In this document: positions 6,588-13,853 of the stretch, in pieces
Numbering within the stretch: position 1 is the stretch's first letter
How the letters are laid out: every line of letters begins with the position of its first letter
Position numbers and translations under genes: made by a program
The notes under the pieces: generated by a model
Told to the model about the DNA's origin: nothing
The model's input: only the letters and a program-made list of their open reading frames with translations
Databases searched by the model: none
Source of the DNA: Shewanella sp. MBTL60-007
GTDB taxonomy: Bacteria; Pseudomonadota; Gammaproteobacteria; Enterobacterales; Shewanellaceae
NCBI RefSeq assembly: GCF_019654915.1
Contig: NZ_BPET01000062.1
Span: 1-36,048 of the forward strand
Length of the DNA: 36,048 nucleotides
Direction: 5' to 3'

Positions 6588-7572
6588 AGGCTTTCTTTAA
6601 TTCCTGACTAAACTGGTACACGGCCATGGCATACAGAGGGCTGCGGTTGTAACGGGTGATAACATAAAAGTTTTTAAGGCCTAGCCAATACTCATCATGG
6701 TCGGCTTGTTCAAGCTTTACTACCAGAGCGGGCTGCGACACATCAAGATCCATAGACTGAGTAAGTACTACATTTGGCGATAAAATATCGGCAACCTTAT
6801 AGTGAAGCTTCTCACCAGACCAAGTTTTAACTGTATCAGGTAAGTCTTTACTCAAGGTTAATTGCAGAGTGACAGGTTGGTTTTTCTGCCAACCATGTTG
6901 GTGAAAGTAATTGGCTACGCTGCCAATAGCATCTGTGGTGCTATTGAGCAGATCGCGGCTGCCGTCATTATCAAAGTCAACCGCGTAGTGGCGGTAGCTT
7001 GAGGGAATAAATTGCCCAAAGCCCATAGCACCTGCATAGGAGCCCTTTAGGCTATTGATGTCTAAGTGTTCCTCATTGACGAGTGACTGTAGATTTGCGA
7101 ACTCGCTTCTAAAGAAAGTCGCTCGTGGTGGGTAATGAAACCCTAAGGTATACAGGGCGTCCTTAACGGGATAATTACCCATGTAGCCGCCATAAAAAGT
7201 TTCGATACCGATAATCGCCACGATGATCTGCGGGTCAACGTTAAACTCTTTCGATGCGCGTTCGATGGTTTTAGCGTGTTCTTTCCAAAATGTGAGGCCA
7301 GCTTCTAGGCGTTTCTCAGTAAGAAAAATTGGATAGTATTGATGCCAAGGCTTAGCTTCCCAAGGTTTGGTCATGGCATCAATAACGGCTTGGTTATAGT
7401 TGGCATTTTTGATGAAGTCTGCAGTTTCAGCTGCATCAAATCCTTTTGCGCTTTGTGCCTTAATAAATTCAGTTTTGAGCGCTTCTACATCGGCATCGGT
7501 CGTTGTTGCGGCAGCAGAGTATGAAAAGAGCGAAAGTGCCAAAGGTGCAAGAATACGTGTAAACAGCGTCAT
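6574..7572 (-). CDS. mltB: Lytic murein transglycosylase B
   Basis: Cleaves the MurNAc-GlcNAc bond of peptidoglycan with formation of 1,6-anhydro ends. The start at 7572 is preceded by AAGGACGG at good spacing and opens a signal peptide (MTLFTRILAPLALSLFSYSAAA). An in-frame ATG 90 bp upstream exists but has no such support. The catalytic Glu124 sits in IIGIETFYGGYMGNY, and GAMGFGQFIPSSYRHYAVDFDNDG is typical of the SltB fold. There is no lipobox Cys, so this copy appears periplasmic and soluble, unlike E. coli MltB. It lies 131 bp downstream of rodA; the gap carries three 10-bp tandem repeats. Confidence 0.94.
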   Translation of the reverse strand: MTLFTRILAPLALSLFSYSAAATTTDADVEALKTEFIKAQSAKGFDAAETADFIKNANYNQAVIDAMTKPWEAKPWHQYYPIFLTEKRLEAGLTFWKEHAKTIERASKEFNVDPQIIVAIIGIETFYGGYMGNYPVKDALYTLGFHYPPRATFFRSEFANLQSLVNEEHLDINSLKGSYAGAMGFGQFIPSSYRHYAVDFDNDGSRDLLNSTTDAIGSVANYFHQHGWQKNQPVTLQLTLSKDLPDTVKTWSGEKLHYKVADILSPNVVLTQSMDLDVSQPALVVKLEQADHDEYWLGLKNFYVITRYNRSPLYAMAVYQFSQELKKAYATQ

Positions 7573-7603
7573 CGTTAAGCCGTCCTTATTAGTCGAAAAA
7601 TAA

Positions 7604-7633
7604 TTGTCGAACGTTATCGAAAGTTGTCGAAAG
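7604..7633. repeat. Three tandem 10-bp repeats upstream of mltB
   Basis: TTGTCGAACG, TTATCGAAAG and TTGTCGAAAG follow each other without gaps (consensus TTRTCGAAMG), 32-61 bp before the mltB start. Further TCGA cores occur at 7593, 7650 and 7670. The 10-bp period puts the cores on one face of the helix, as expected for a cooperative operator, but no known regulator motif is recognised. Confidence 0.6.
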
Positions 7634-7703
7634 CAGTATGTATGAGTGTTCGAAGACGACATAATGCTTTCGAGGTTTATTGTCTAATGGTTTACATTAG
7701 AAA

Positions 7704-8810
7704 CTATCTATCGATAAAGCGTCTATGGGTATGAATACTCATTAAGATGCCAAATCCGGTCATCAATGTCAGCATTGATGTACCACCATAACTGATTAAT
7801 GGCAGGGGGACACCTACAACTGGTAATAGACCCGAAACCATGCCGATGTTGACAAAAATATAGACGAAGAAGGTTAGGGTTATACTACCTGCAAGTAGCC
7901 GAGCAAAGCTAGTTTGTGCACGTGAGGCGATAACTAGCCCACGACCGATGACATAGATATAAAGAGCAAGCAGTAGTAGTGCTCCGATAAGGCCAAACTC
8001 TTCACCAATCACAGCAAAGATAAAGTCGGTATGACGCTCGGGTAAGAATTCTAGCTGTGACTGGGTTCCTTGTAACCAACCTTTACCCCACAAGCCGCCT
8101 GAGCCGATCGCAATCTTAGATTGAATAATATGGTAGCCGGCGCCGAGTGGATCTTTTTCTGGATCGAGTAGGGTTAAGACGCGAGTGCGCTGGTAGTCAT
8201 GCATTAGAAAGAACCAGAGAACAGGCAGCATCGCAAGCACACTACCAATAAAGCTACCCACGATTCGCCAGCTCATACCAGATAAAAACAGTACGAAAAT
8301 GCCTGAGGCTGCAACCAGAATTGAGGTGCCAAGATCCGGCTGTTTCGCGATAAGTAGAGTGGGGACCAGTAAGATAACCCCTGCACCCGCTAAGTAGCGC
8401 TTCTTTGGCGGTAAGGGGAACTTGCTGATATACCAAGCCATAGTAATAGGGAAGGCGAGCTTGATGAGTTCTGATGGCTGAAACTCCATAAAGCCAAGGT
8501 TTAACCAACGTTGGGCACCTTTGTTTATTTCCCCAAAAAAGTGCACGCCAATTAGCAAGACGATTCCGGCGAGGTAGATGGGAAAGGCCCAACGCCTGAG
8601 CACTTCAGGATTTATCTGCGCTACGGTAAACATCACTAGTAGCGACAAGCCCATGCGAAACAGCTGTCTGTCCATTAGGGCTAGGTCTTCACCTCCGGCT
8701 GAATAGATCACAACCAGCCCGAAGCCCATCAAGGCTAAGAGACCGAGTAATAATGGCAAGTCTATATGCAAGCGCTGCCAGATGTTTGGACGGTGATTGT
8801 GTGCGCTCAT
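7704..8810 (-). CDS. rodA: Rod-shape peptidoglycan polymerase RodA (SEDS family)
   Basis: Integral membrane glycosyltransferase (368 aa, about ten membrane segments) that polymerises lipid II during lateral wall growth with PBP2. SEDS signatures: FQPSELIKLAF (essential Glu), AKQPDLGTSILV (essential Asp), and the C-terminal GMVSGLLPVVGVPLPLISYGG...LMTGFGILMSIHTHRR. The start overlaps the mrdA stop by 4 bp (ATGA), coupling the polymerase to its transpeptidase partner. Confidence 0.97.
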   Translation of the reverse strand: MSAHNHRPNIWQRLHIDLPLLLGLLALMGFGLVVIYSAGGEDLALMDRQLFRMGLSLLVMFTVAQINPEVLRRWAFPIYLAGIVLLIGVHFFGEINKGAQRWLNLGFMEFQPSELIKLAFPITMAWYISKFPLPPKKRYLAGAGVILLVPTLLIAKQPDLGTSILVAASGIFVLFLSGMSWRIVGSFIGSVLAMLPVLWFFLMHDYQRTRVLTLLDPEKDPLGAGYHIIQSKIAIGSGGLWGKGWLQGTQSQLEFLPERHTDFIFAVIGEEFGLIGALLLLALYIYVIGRGLVIASRAQTSFARLLAGSITLTFFVYIFVNIGMVSGLLPVVGVPLPLISYGGTSMLTLMTGFGILMSIHTHRRFIDR

Positions 8811-10663
8811 TTAGTTTTATCCCATGAATCTCGTAACAAATACTCATCTAACAAGGCGCGAGCTACAGGACCTGCGTTAACCCCACCCCAGCCAGCGTTC
8901 TCAAGTACCACCGCAAGCACAATTTTAGGGTTCTCATAAGGGGCGTAGGCAATAATTAAGGCGTTATCACGAAGACGCTCATCAATATTATCTGCATCGT
9001 ATTCGGCGTCTTGAGCGACACTAAATACCTGTGCCGTACCCGTTTTCATTGCTGCGGTATAGCGTGCATCAGTGAAGCGGGATTTATGAGCGGTATCGCG
9101 CATCGCTTCATTGATGATGTCCCAGTTCTTCGGATCTTTTAGCACGATAGGCGGGAGCTCATCGGGCGGCGTATCAATTTTCGCTGTCTGATCTTGGATA
9201 GACTTTAGAAAATGAGGTACAAATCGGCGGCCGTTATTGGCTAATATCGCAGTCGCATTGGCAAGTTGCAATGGTGTCGTGGTCCAATACCCCTGACCAA
9301 TACCGACAGAGATGGTGTCGCCAATATACCAAGGCTGATTGTAACGTAGGCGCTTCCAGTCTTTAGACGGCATAATACCGGCAGACTCTTCGAAGATATC
9401 GACACCAGTACGCTCACCAAAGCCAAATGGCTCCATAAAGTTAGCGATTGAGTCAACGCCAGTCTTGTAAGCGAGATCATAGAAGTAGGTGTCACAGGAG
9501 CTAATAATGGCACTATTAACATCTACCCAACCATGGCCCCAACGTTTCCAATCACGATATTTACGTTCAACGCCCGGGATCTGCCAAAATCCAGGATCCC
9601 AGATACGCGTCTTCGCGGTAACCGTTTTATTCTCTAATCCCAATAAGGCTAAGTGTGGCTTAACCGTTGAGGCCGGCGCATATTGTCCCTGAGTTGCTCG
9701 GTTAATCAGTGGCTTAGATTTAGAGTTTAATAGCTCGCTATAGGCTTTACTACTGATGCCATGGACGAATTGGTTCGGGTCGTAGGTAGGGCTAGAAACA
9801 AGGGCTAAGATACCACCGTCTCGTGGGTCGATAGCCACAATCGAACCCCGTCGACCGTTGAGCAGCTCCATTGCTTTTTGCTGTAGCTTTAGATCTAAGG
9901 TTAGGTAGATATCTTGCCCAGGCTCAGGTGGAACAGATTTGAGGGTTCGAATAGTACGGCCGCGGTTGTTAACCTCCTCTTCGAGGTGGCCTGGCTTTCC
10001 AAGCAGTAAACTCTCATAAAACTTTTCGATACCCTGTTTACCGATATCTTTGGTGGCTGCGTAGTTTGCCCATAGGTTATTACGAACAAGTGAGTCCTGA
10101 TCTCGGCTGTTAATCTTACCCACATAACCTAATGCATGGGTCATTAAACCATTATAAGGGTAGTGACGCTTTAGACCGGCTTCAACAGTGATCCCAGGAA
10201 AACGGTGCTGGTTGACGCTGAACTCGGCAACTTGCTCTTCGGTGAGTCTATTCTTTATCGTCAATGGCTTAAAACGGCGATGATACTTAAGTGCATCGAG
10301 TACATTTTGTTTGTCATCACTGGACAGCTCGATCACTTCACTCAGTTCATCTAAGGTTTCACTGATATTTTTTACCTTTTCAGGCACTAACTCTAATGAG
10401 AAGAAAGGTTGGTTTTCGGCAAGTAGTTGCCCGTGACGATCGTAGATCAGGCCGCGGCTAGGCGCAACGGGAACAACGCGAATACGGTTGTCGTTTGAGC
10501 GAGTTTCGTAGTCTTTAAAAGAGGTGATCTGCAGATTATAAAGATTAACCAGCAACAGGCTCAGGAGGATAACAACACTGAAGAAAGTGAACAGAGCGCG
10601 ACTCTTAAACAGCGAAGCTTCGGCCGCATGGTCGTTCATGGTTATGCGCTTTCTTGGGGACAC
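8807..10663 (-). CDS. mrdA: Penicillin-binding protein 2 (elongasome transpeptidase)
   Basis: Inner-membrane D,D-transpeptidase (618 aa) of the elongasome. It has one N-terminal membrane segment (about residues 22-45), a pedestal domain with PSRGLIYDRHGQLLAEN, and a transpeptidase domain. Motifs: Ser332-Thr-Val-Lys335 (STVK, preceded by YAPA, where E. coli PBP2 as I recall has YPPG), Ser389-Cys-Asp391 (SxD; E. coli has SAD) and Lys540-Thr-Gly-Thr. The start is taken as GTG at 10663 because GGAGAG lies 7 nt upstream; an ATG eight codons later (10639) has no good binding site. Partner of RodA, with which it overlaps. Confidence 0.97.
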   Translation of the reverse strand: MSPRKRITMNDHAAEASLFKSRALFTFFSVVILLSLLLVNLYNLQITSFKDYETRSNDNRIRVVPVAPSRGLIYDRHGQLLAENQPFFSLELVPEKVKNISETLDELSEVIELSSDDKQNVLDALKYHRRFKPLTIKNRLTEEQVAEFSVNQHRFPGITVEAGLKRHYPYNGLMTHALGYVGKINSRDQDSLVRNNLWANYAATKDIGKQGIEKFYESLLLGKPGHLEEEVNNRGRTIRTLKSVPPEPGQDIYLTLDLKLQQKAMELLNGRRGSIVAIDPRDGGILALVSSPTYDPNQFVHGISSKAYSELLNSKSKPLINRATQGQYAPASTVKPHLALLGLENKTVTAKTRIWDPGFWQIPGVERKYRDWKRWGHGWVDVNSAIISSCDTYFYDLAYKTGVDSIANFMEPFGFGERTGVDIFEESAGIMPSKDWKRLRYNQPWYIGDTISVGIGQGYWTTTPLQLANATAILANNGRRFVPHFLKSIQDQTAKIDTPPDELPPIVLKDPKNWDIINEAMRDTAHKSRFTDARYTAAMKTGTAQVFSVAQDAEYDADNIDERLRDNALIIAYAPYENPKIVLAVVLENAGWGGVNAGPVARALLDEYLLRDSWDKTK

Positions 10664-10747
10664 TTACATTCTCTCCTGCTTAAAAAGGGGCGCCAAGCAC
10701 ATATGCTAGTCCTGTAAAGGTCAGTCTAACCAAATAGTGATTCGATA

Positions 10748-11218
10748 TTATTCTCTATGGTAGGGATGATTATTGTTAATGCTCCAGCCACGATAAAGGC
10801 TTTCGGCAACAATCACACGTACCAATGGATGAGGTAGGGTTAAGGCTGATAGGCACCAGCTCTGCGCTGCGGCCTGTTTACACTCGGGTGATAAACCTTC
10901 AGGACCGCCGATCAGCAAGCTAACATCGCGGCCATCGAGTAGCCATTTGTTCATCTGCTCTGCTAGCTGTGGCGTGGTAAGGTTTTTACCGGGTAAGTCT
11001 AAGCTGACGATATGATTCCCTTTCGGGATCGCCGCCAACATTAACTCGCCCTCTTTTTGGAGAATGCGAGCTATATCGGCATTTTTACCGCGTTTGCCAG
11101 CGGGGATTTCAACTAATTCAAGCGCCATATCGCGAGGGAAGCGGCGCTGATATTCTTTAAAACCTGTTTCGACCCAATCTGGCATGCGGGTCCCAACTGC
11201 GACTAGCTGAATCTTCAT
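10748..11218 (-). CDS. rlmH: 23S rRNA pseudouridine-1915 N3-methyltransferase RlmH
   Basis: SPOUT-family methyltransferase (156 aa) that methylates pseudouridine 1915 in helix 69 of 23S rRNA on assembled ribosomes, using SAM. The SAM-binding trefoil knot is visible as VSLLIGGPEGLSPE (about residues 99-112). The hallmark end is SLYRGWSINNNHPYHRE, whose terminal YHRE is typical of the family. The start shares a base with the rsfS stop (TAATG), so the two ribosome-related genes are coupled. Confidence 0.97.
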   Translation of the reverse strand: MKIQLVAVGTRMPDWVETGFKEYQRRFPRDMALELVEIPAGKRGKNADIARILQKEGELMLAAIPKGNHIVSLDLPGKNLTTPQLAEQMNKWLLDGRDVSLLIGGPEGLSPECKQAAAQSWCLSALTLPHPLVRVIVAESLYRGWSINNNHPYHRE

Positions 11219-11547
11219 TACTCAGGCTTTTCTGACCAAAGTTTTTCAAGCTGGTAGAAATCGCGAGTTTGATCTTGCATAACGTGCATGATGACATCGC
11301 CTAGGTCCACTAAAACCCATTCACTGCTTTCACGGCCTTCGACACCTAGAATAGTGATGCCGGCACGCTTAGATTCAACCACTAGATTTTCAGCGATTGC
11401 TTTAACGTGTGTTTTTGAGTTACCTGTACATACAACCATAAAGTCGGCGATGTTAGATTTCTCTGATACGTCCATTACAACGATATCTTTTGCTTTAAGG
11501 TCTTCAACCTTATCAATTACAAATTGCTTTAACTCTGCGCTTTCCAC
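11218..11547 (-). CDS. rsfS: Ribosomal silencing factor RsfS
   Basis: Binds ribosomal protein L14 on the large subunit and blocks subunit joining when nutrients are low. The 109-aa protein shows the family pattern: KAKDIVVMDVSEKSNIADFMVVCTGNS near the N-terminus and ILGVEGRESSEWVLVDLGDVIMHVM, then RDFYQLEKLW at the end. It is followed directly by rlmH (1-nt overlap). A 98-bp gap separates it from nadD; I see no terminator there. Confidence 0.96.
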   Translation of the reverse strand: MESAELKQFVIDKVEDLKAKDIVVMDVSEKSNIADFMVVCTGNSKTHVKAIAENLVVESKRAGITILGVEGRESSEWVLVDLGDVIMHVMQDQTRDFYQLEKLWSEKPE

Positions 11548-11645
11548 GCTGGTACCCCATTAATTTTAAGACAGCGCGATAGTATAGCAGTATTTCAGAT
11601 CTAGATTAATAGCTATTGGCATAAATATCTGCGTTTGAATTAGTA

Positions 11646-12296
11646 TTAGTTTGAATTGTCTGCAGTTGGGTTTTGGTAGAGGTGGTGACTGATAATATAC
11701 TCTTCAATTTCAGTGGGAAGCGCGCCTTCAGGCAAGGTTCCCGTTGAGAGTTGCTGGCGAACTTCAGTTGAAGAGATATCTTGCTGGGTGATGTCGACCA
11801 TAAAGATCTTGCCAAATTTAACTTGTGTTAATTGGTTTATGTCATGTTGACGCTTATCTAAAAGTGATTGCATGGGGTCGTTAGTATCGAGTTGCCATCC
11901 TGGACGTTTGCAGACCACTAGATGGCATAGTTCCAATAATCGTTGCCATTTGTACCAACGAGTGAAGCTTAAAAAGGAATCCATGCCCATGATGAAGTAA
12001 AACTCATGCTCTGGGTACATCTCGGTTAATTGAGCTAAGGTCAATGCCGAATATGACGGTGTGTCACGTTTAGCTTCAATATCGCAGAGCCTAAATTGGG
12101 GGAGCTGATCGCAGATGAGCTGCGCCATGGCGAGTCTATCTTCACTGGAGACATGAGTGCCGCTCTTGTGTGGTGGGATGTGGTTTGGCATAAGCCAAAC
12201 CTCATCTAGGTTAAGCTGCTGTTTAACCTCTTGGGCCGGACGAATATGGCCAAAATGGATAGGGTCGAATGTGCCGCCTAAAATGCCTATTTTCAT
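11646..12296 (-). CDS. nadD: Nicotinate-nucleotide adenylyltransferase
   Basis: Converts nicotinate mononucleotide and ATP to deamido-NAD, the penultimate step of NAD synthesis. The nucleotidyltransferase signature GGTFDPIHFGH (about residues 7-17) supplies the HxGH-type ATP-binding motif. ISSTEVRQQL near the C-terminus is the ISSTxxR motif. At 216 aa it is of normal length. Its ATG shares one base with the holA stop (TAATG). Confidence 0.96.
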   Translation of the reverse strand: MKIGILGGTFDPIHFGHIRPAQEVKQQLNLDEVWLMPNHIPPHKSGTHVSSEDRLAMAQLICDQLPQFRLCDIEAKRDTPSYSALTLAQLTEMYPEHEFYFIMGMDSFLSFTRWYKWQRLLELCHLVVCKRPGWQLDTNDPMQSLLDKRQHDINQLTQVKFGKIFMVDITQQDISSTEVRQQLSTGTLPEGALPTEIEEYIISHHLYQNPTADNSN

Positions 12297-13327
12297 TAAT
12301 CTAAGACTATATGAGCCAGTTTATTGTGGGCCTTGGCATCAAACAGCAGGCTGATATGGCTAAGCCCTGTCCAATCTTCAGCCCCTTGTTGCTTTAGCTT
12401 AAGCTCGATGGCCGAGGCGCTAGCAAGTAAGGTTTCAATGTGGGGGAGCTCTAGCCTATTCAAGGCGTTTTGATAGATAGGTTTGCGCTTATCCCAAATG
12501 CGTAACTTGCCCCACAGTGCTTGTAGTGGCTCGCGGTTATTCTGCGCCGTTTTCAGTTGCAACAGGACTGCGAGTTCTTTAAATAGCGACCATAGAATAA
12601 TCGGCATGGCTACCCCTTCGCTTTTTAGCTGCGACAGGATGTGTTGCGCTTTATCTTGCTGATTATTGAGCATAGCGTCGGTTAACTGAAAGACACTAAA
12701 GCGTGATTGGTCTTCAAAGTACTGAGTTAACTGCTCACAATCGATAGGCGCCGTTGGGCTTAACAGTTGCAGTAGCTGCAATGCTTGATCTGCTGCTAGT
12801 AGATTGCCTTCGTAGAGTGCAAACAGCATTTCTCTGGGATCCCTCGCCAGTGACAGGCCATAGTAATTTATACGGCTGTCTAACCAGCGCTGAAACTGTG
12901 CGCCCTCAGGAGTGGTGCAAGGCACATAGATTCCTTTGGCATCGAGACTCTTAAACCACTTTGTCTTGGTTTGCTCGCTAGCGAGTTTAGGACCTGTCAA
13001 GATCAGTAATACATCAGGATTATCCATCTGCATCAGTGACTGCAACATGGCGCTGCCTTCGGTGCCGGGTTTCGCCTGTGGTAGGGTTAGCTCGATAATA
13101 CGACGGCTAGAAAACAAGCTCATCGCTTGCCACTGCTCAATCAGTTCGTTCCAGCTAAAGCCGGTTTCTTGGGTTAGCTGGATCTTTTCCTCAAAACCTT
13201 GGCGCTTTGCTTCGCTGTGTAGTGCTGCTCTGCTTTGCTCACATAACCAGGGGTCGTCGCCAAAAATCAGGCAACATTGTGGCAAGGGAGAAAGCTGACG
13301 TGATAATTGATCTGGGTAGACCCGCAT
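12296..13327 (-). CDS. holA: DNA polymerase III delta subunit HolA
   Basis: The delta subunit (343 aa) is the wrench of the clamp loader that opens the beta sliding clamp. The N-terminus reads CCLIFGDDPWLCEQSRAAL, typical of the AAA-like but nucleotide-free domain I. It continues with SLFSSRRIIEL (clamp-contact region) and LYEGNLLAADQALQLLQLL. It is linked by 1-nt TAATG junctions to lptE upstream and nadD downstream, an order shared with E. coli. Confidence 0.95.
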   Translation of the reverse strand: MRVYPDQLSRQLSPLPQCCLIFGDDPWLCEQSRAALHSEAKRQGFEEKIQLTQETGFSWNELIEQWQAMSLFSSRRIIELTLPQAKPGTEGSAMLQSLMQMDNPDVLLILTGPKLASEQTKTKWFKSLDAKGIYVPCTTPEGAQFQRWLDSRINYYGLSLARDPREMLFALYEGNLLAADQALQLLQLLSPTAPIDCEQLTQYFEDQSRFSVFQLTDAMLNNQQDKAQHILSQLKSEGVAMPIILWSLFKELAVLLQLKTAQNNREPLQALWGKLRIWDKRKPIYQNALNRLELPHIETLLASASAIELKLKQQGAEDWTGLSHISLLFDAKAHNKLAHIVLD

Positions 13328-13821
13328 TAATCGACCTTAGTCGCCGCCAAAGCTTGAATAATTCGGTCGGCAGCTTGGATGCGCATCTCTTTTAGCAACA
13401 ACTCCATTTCTCGGCTCTTTGCTAGTGCGGTGCGGGGATCATCTAGGTAATCGCGGTGGATAGCGACATCGAAACGTTGAGACTCGGTGTCAGGCAGTTG
13501 CACAGAAAAACTGACCTGATAGATAAGCTCATACTCGGCGACATTACCTGTTGGGTAGATAGATAGTGTTGAACGGTCTAGTGAATCATTGATAATACGC
13601 AAGGCCGGAATGTCATCAGCGGGCTGAACGACAGCAATGCTGTTTAAGCGTAGGCGTTCACGTACTAGGCGTGTGAGTTCGCTGTACTCGTCTTGGCTGG
13701 TCAGACTTAAGGTTTGTAGCTGCTCTGGAATAGAGTAGCTACCCTGGAGTCTAAAGCCGCAACCGGCACTGAGCAGAACGCTCAGTGCCAAAGTTGCTAA
13801 AAGTATGCGTTTAATTAGCAT
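13327..13821 (-). CDS. lptE: LPS-assembly lipoprotein LptE
   Basis: Outer-membrane lipoprotein (164 aa) that plugs the LptD barrel and helps place lipopolysaccharide in the outer leaflet. The lipobox LSAGC puts the lipidated Cys at residue 21, followed by GFRLQGSYSIPEQLQTLSL, characteristic of the family. DDPRTALAKSREMELLLKEMRIQAADRIIQAL is the conserved C-terminal helix. It lies 32 bp after leuS, with no terminator between. Confidence 0.95.
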   Translation of the reverse strand: MLIKRILLATLALSVLLSAGCGFRLQGSYSIPEQLQTLSLTSQDEYSELTRLVRERLRLNSIAVVQPADDIPALRIINDSLDRSTLSIYPTGNVAEYELIYQVSFSVQLPDTESQRFDVAIHRDYLDDPRTALAKSREMELLLKEMRIQAADRIIQALAATKVD

Positions 13822-13853
13822 AATCTTTGTTTAGTCTTCCTTGTTTACGAAGG

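Noticed and set aside
7573..7662. Longer mltB beginning at 7662
   Set aside because: The extra 30 residues run through the 10-bp repeats and lack a ribosome site; the shorter form opens a signal peptide behind AAGGACGG.
12936..13298. Plus-strand open frame of 120 codons inside holA
   Set aside because: Antisense to a well-supported gene; no ribosome site and odd composition.
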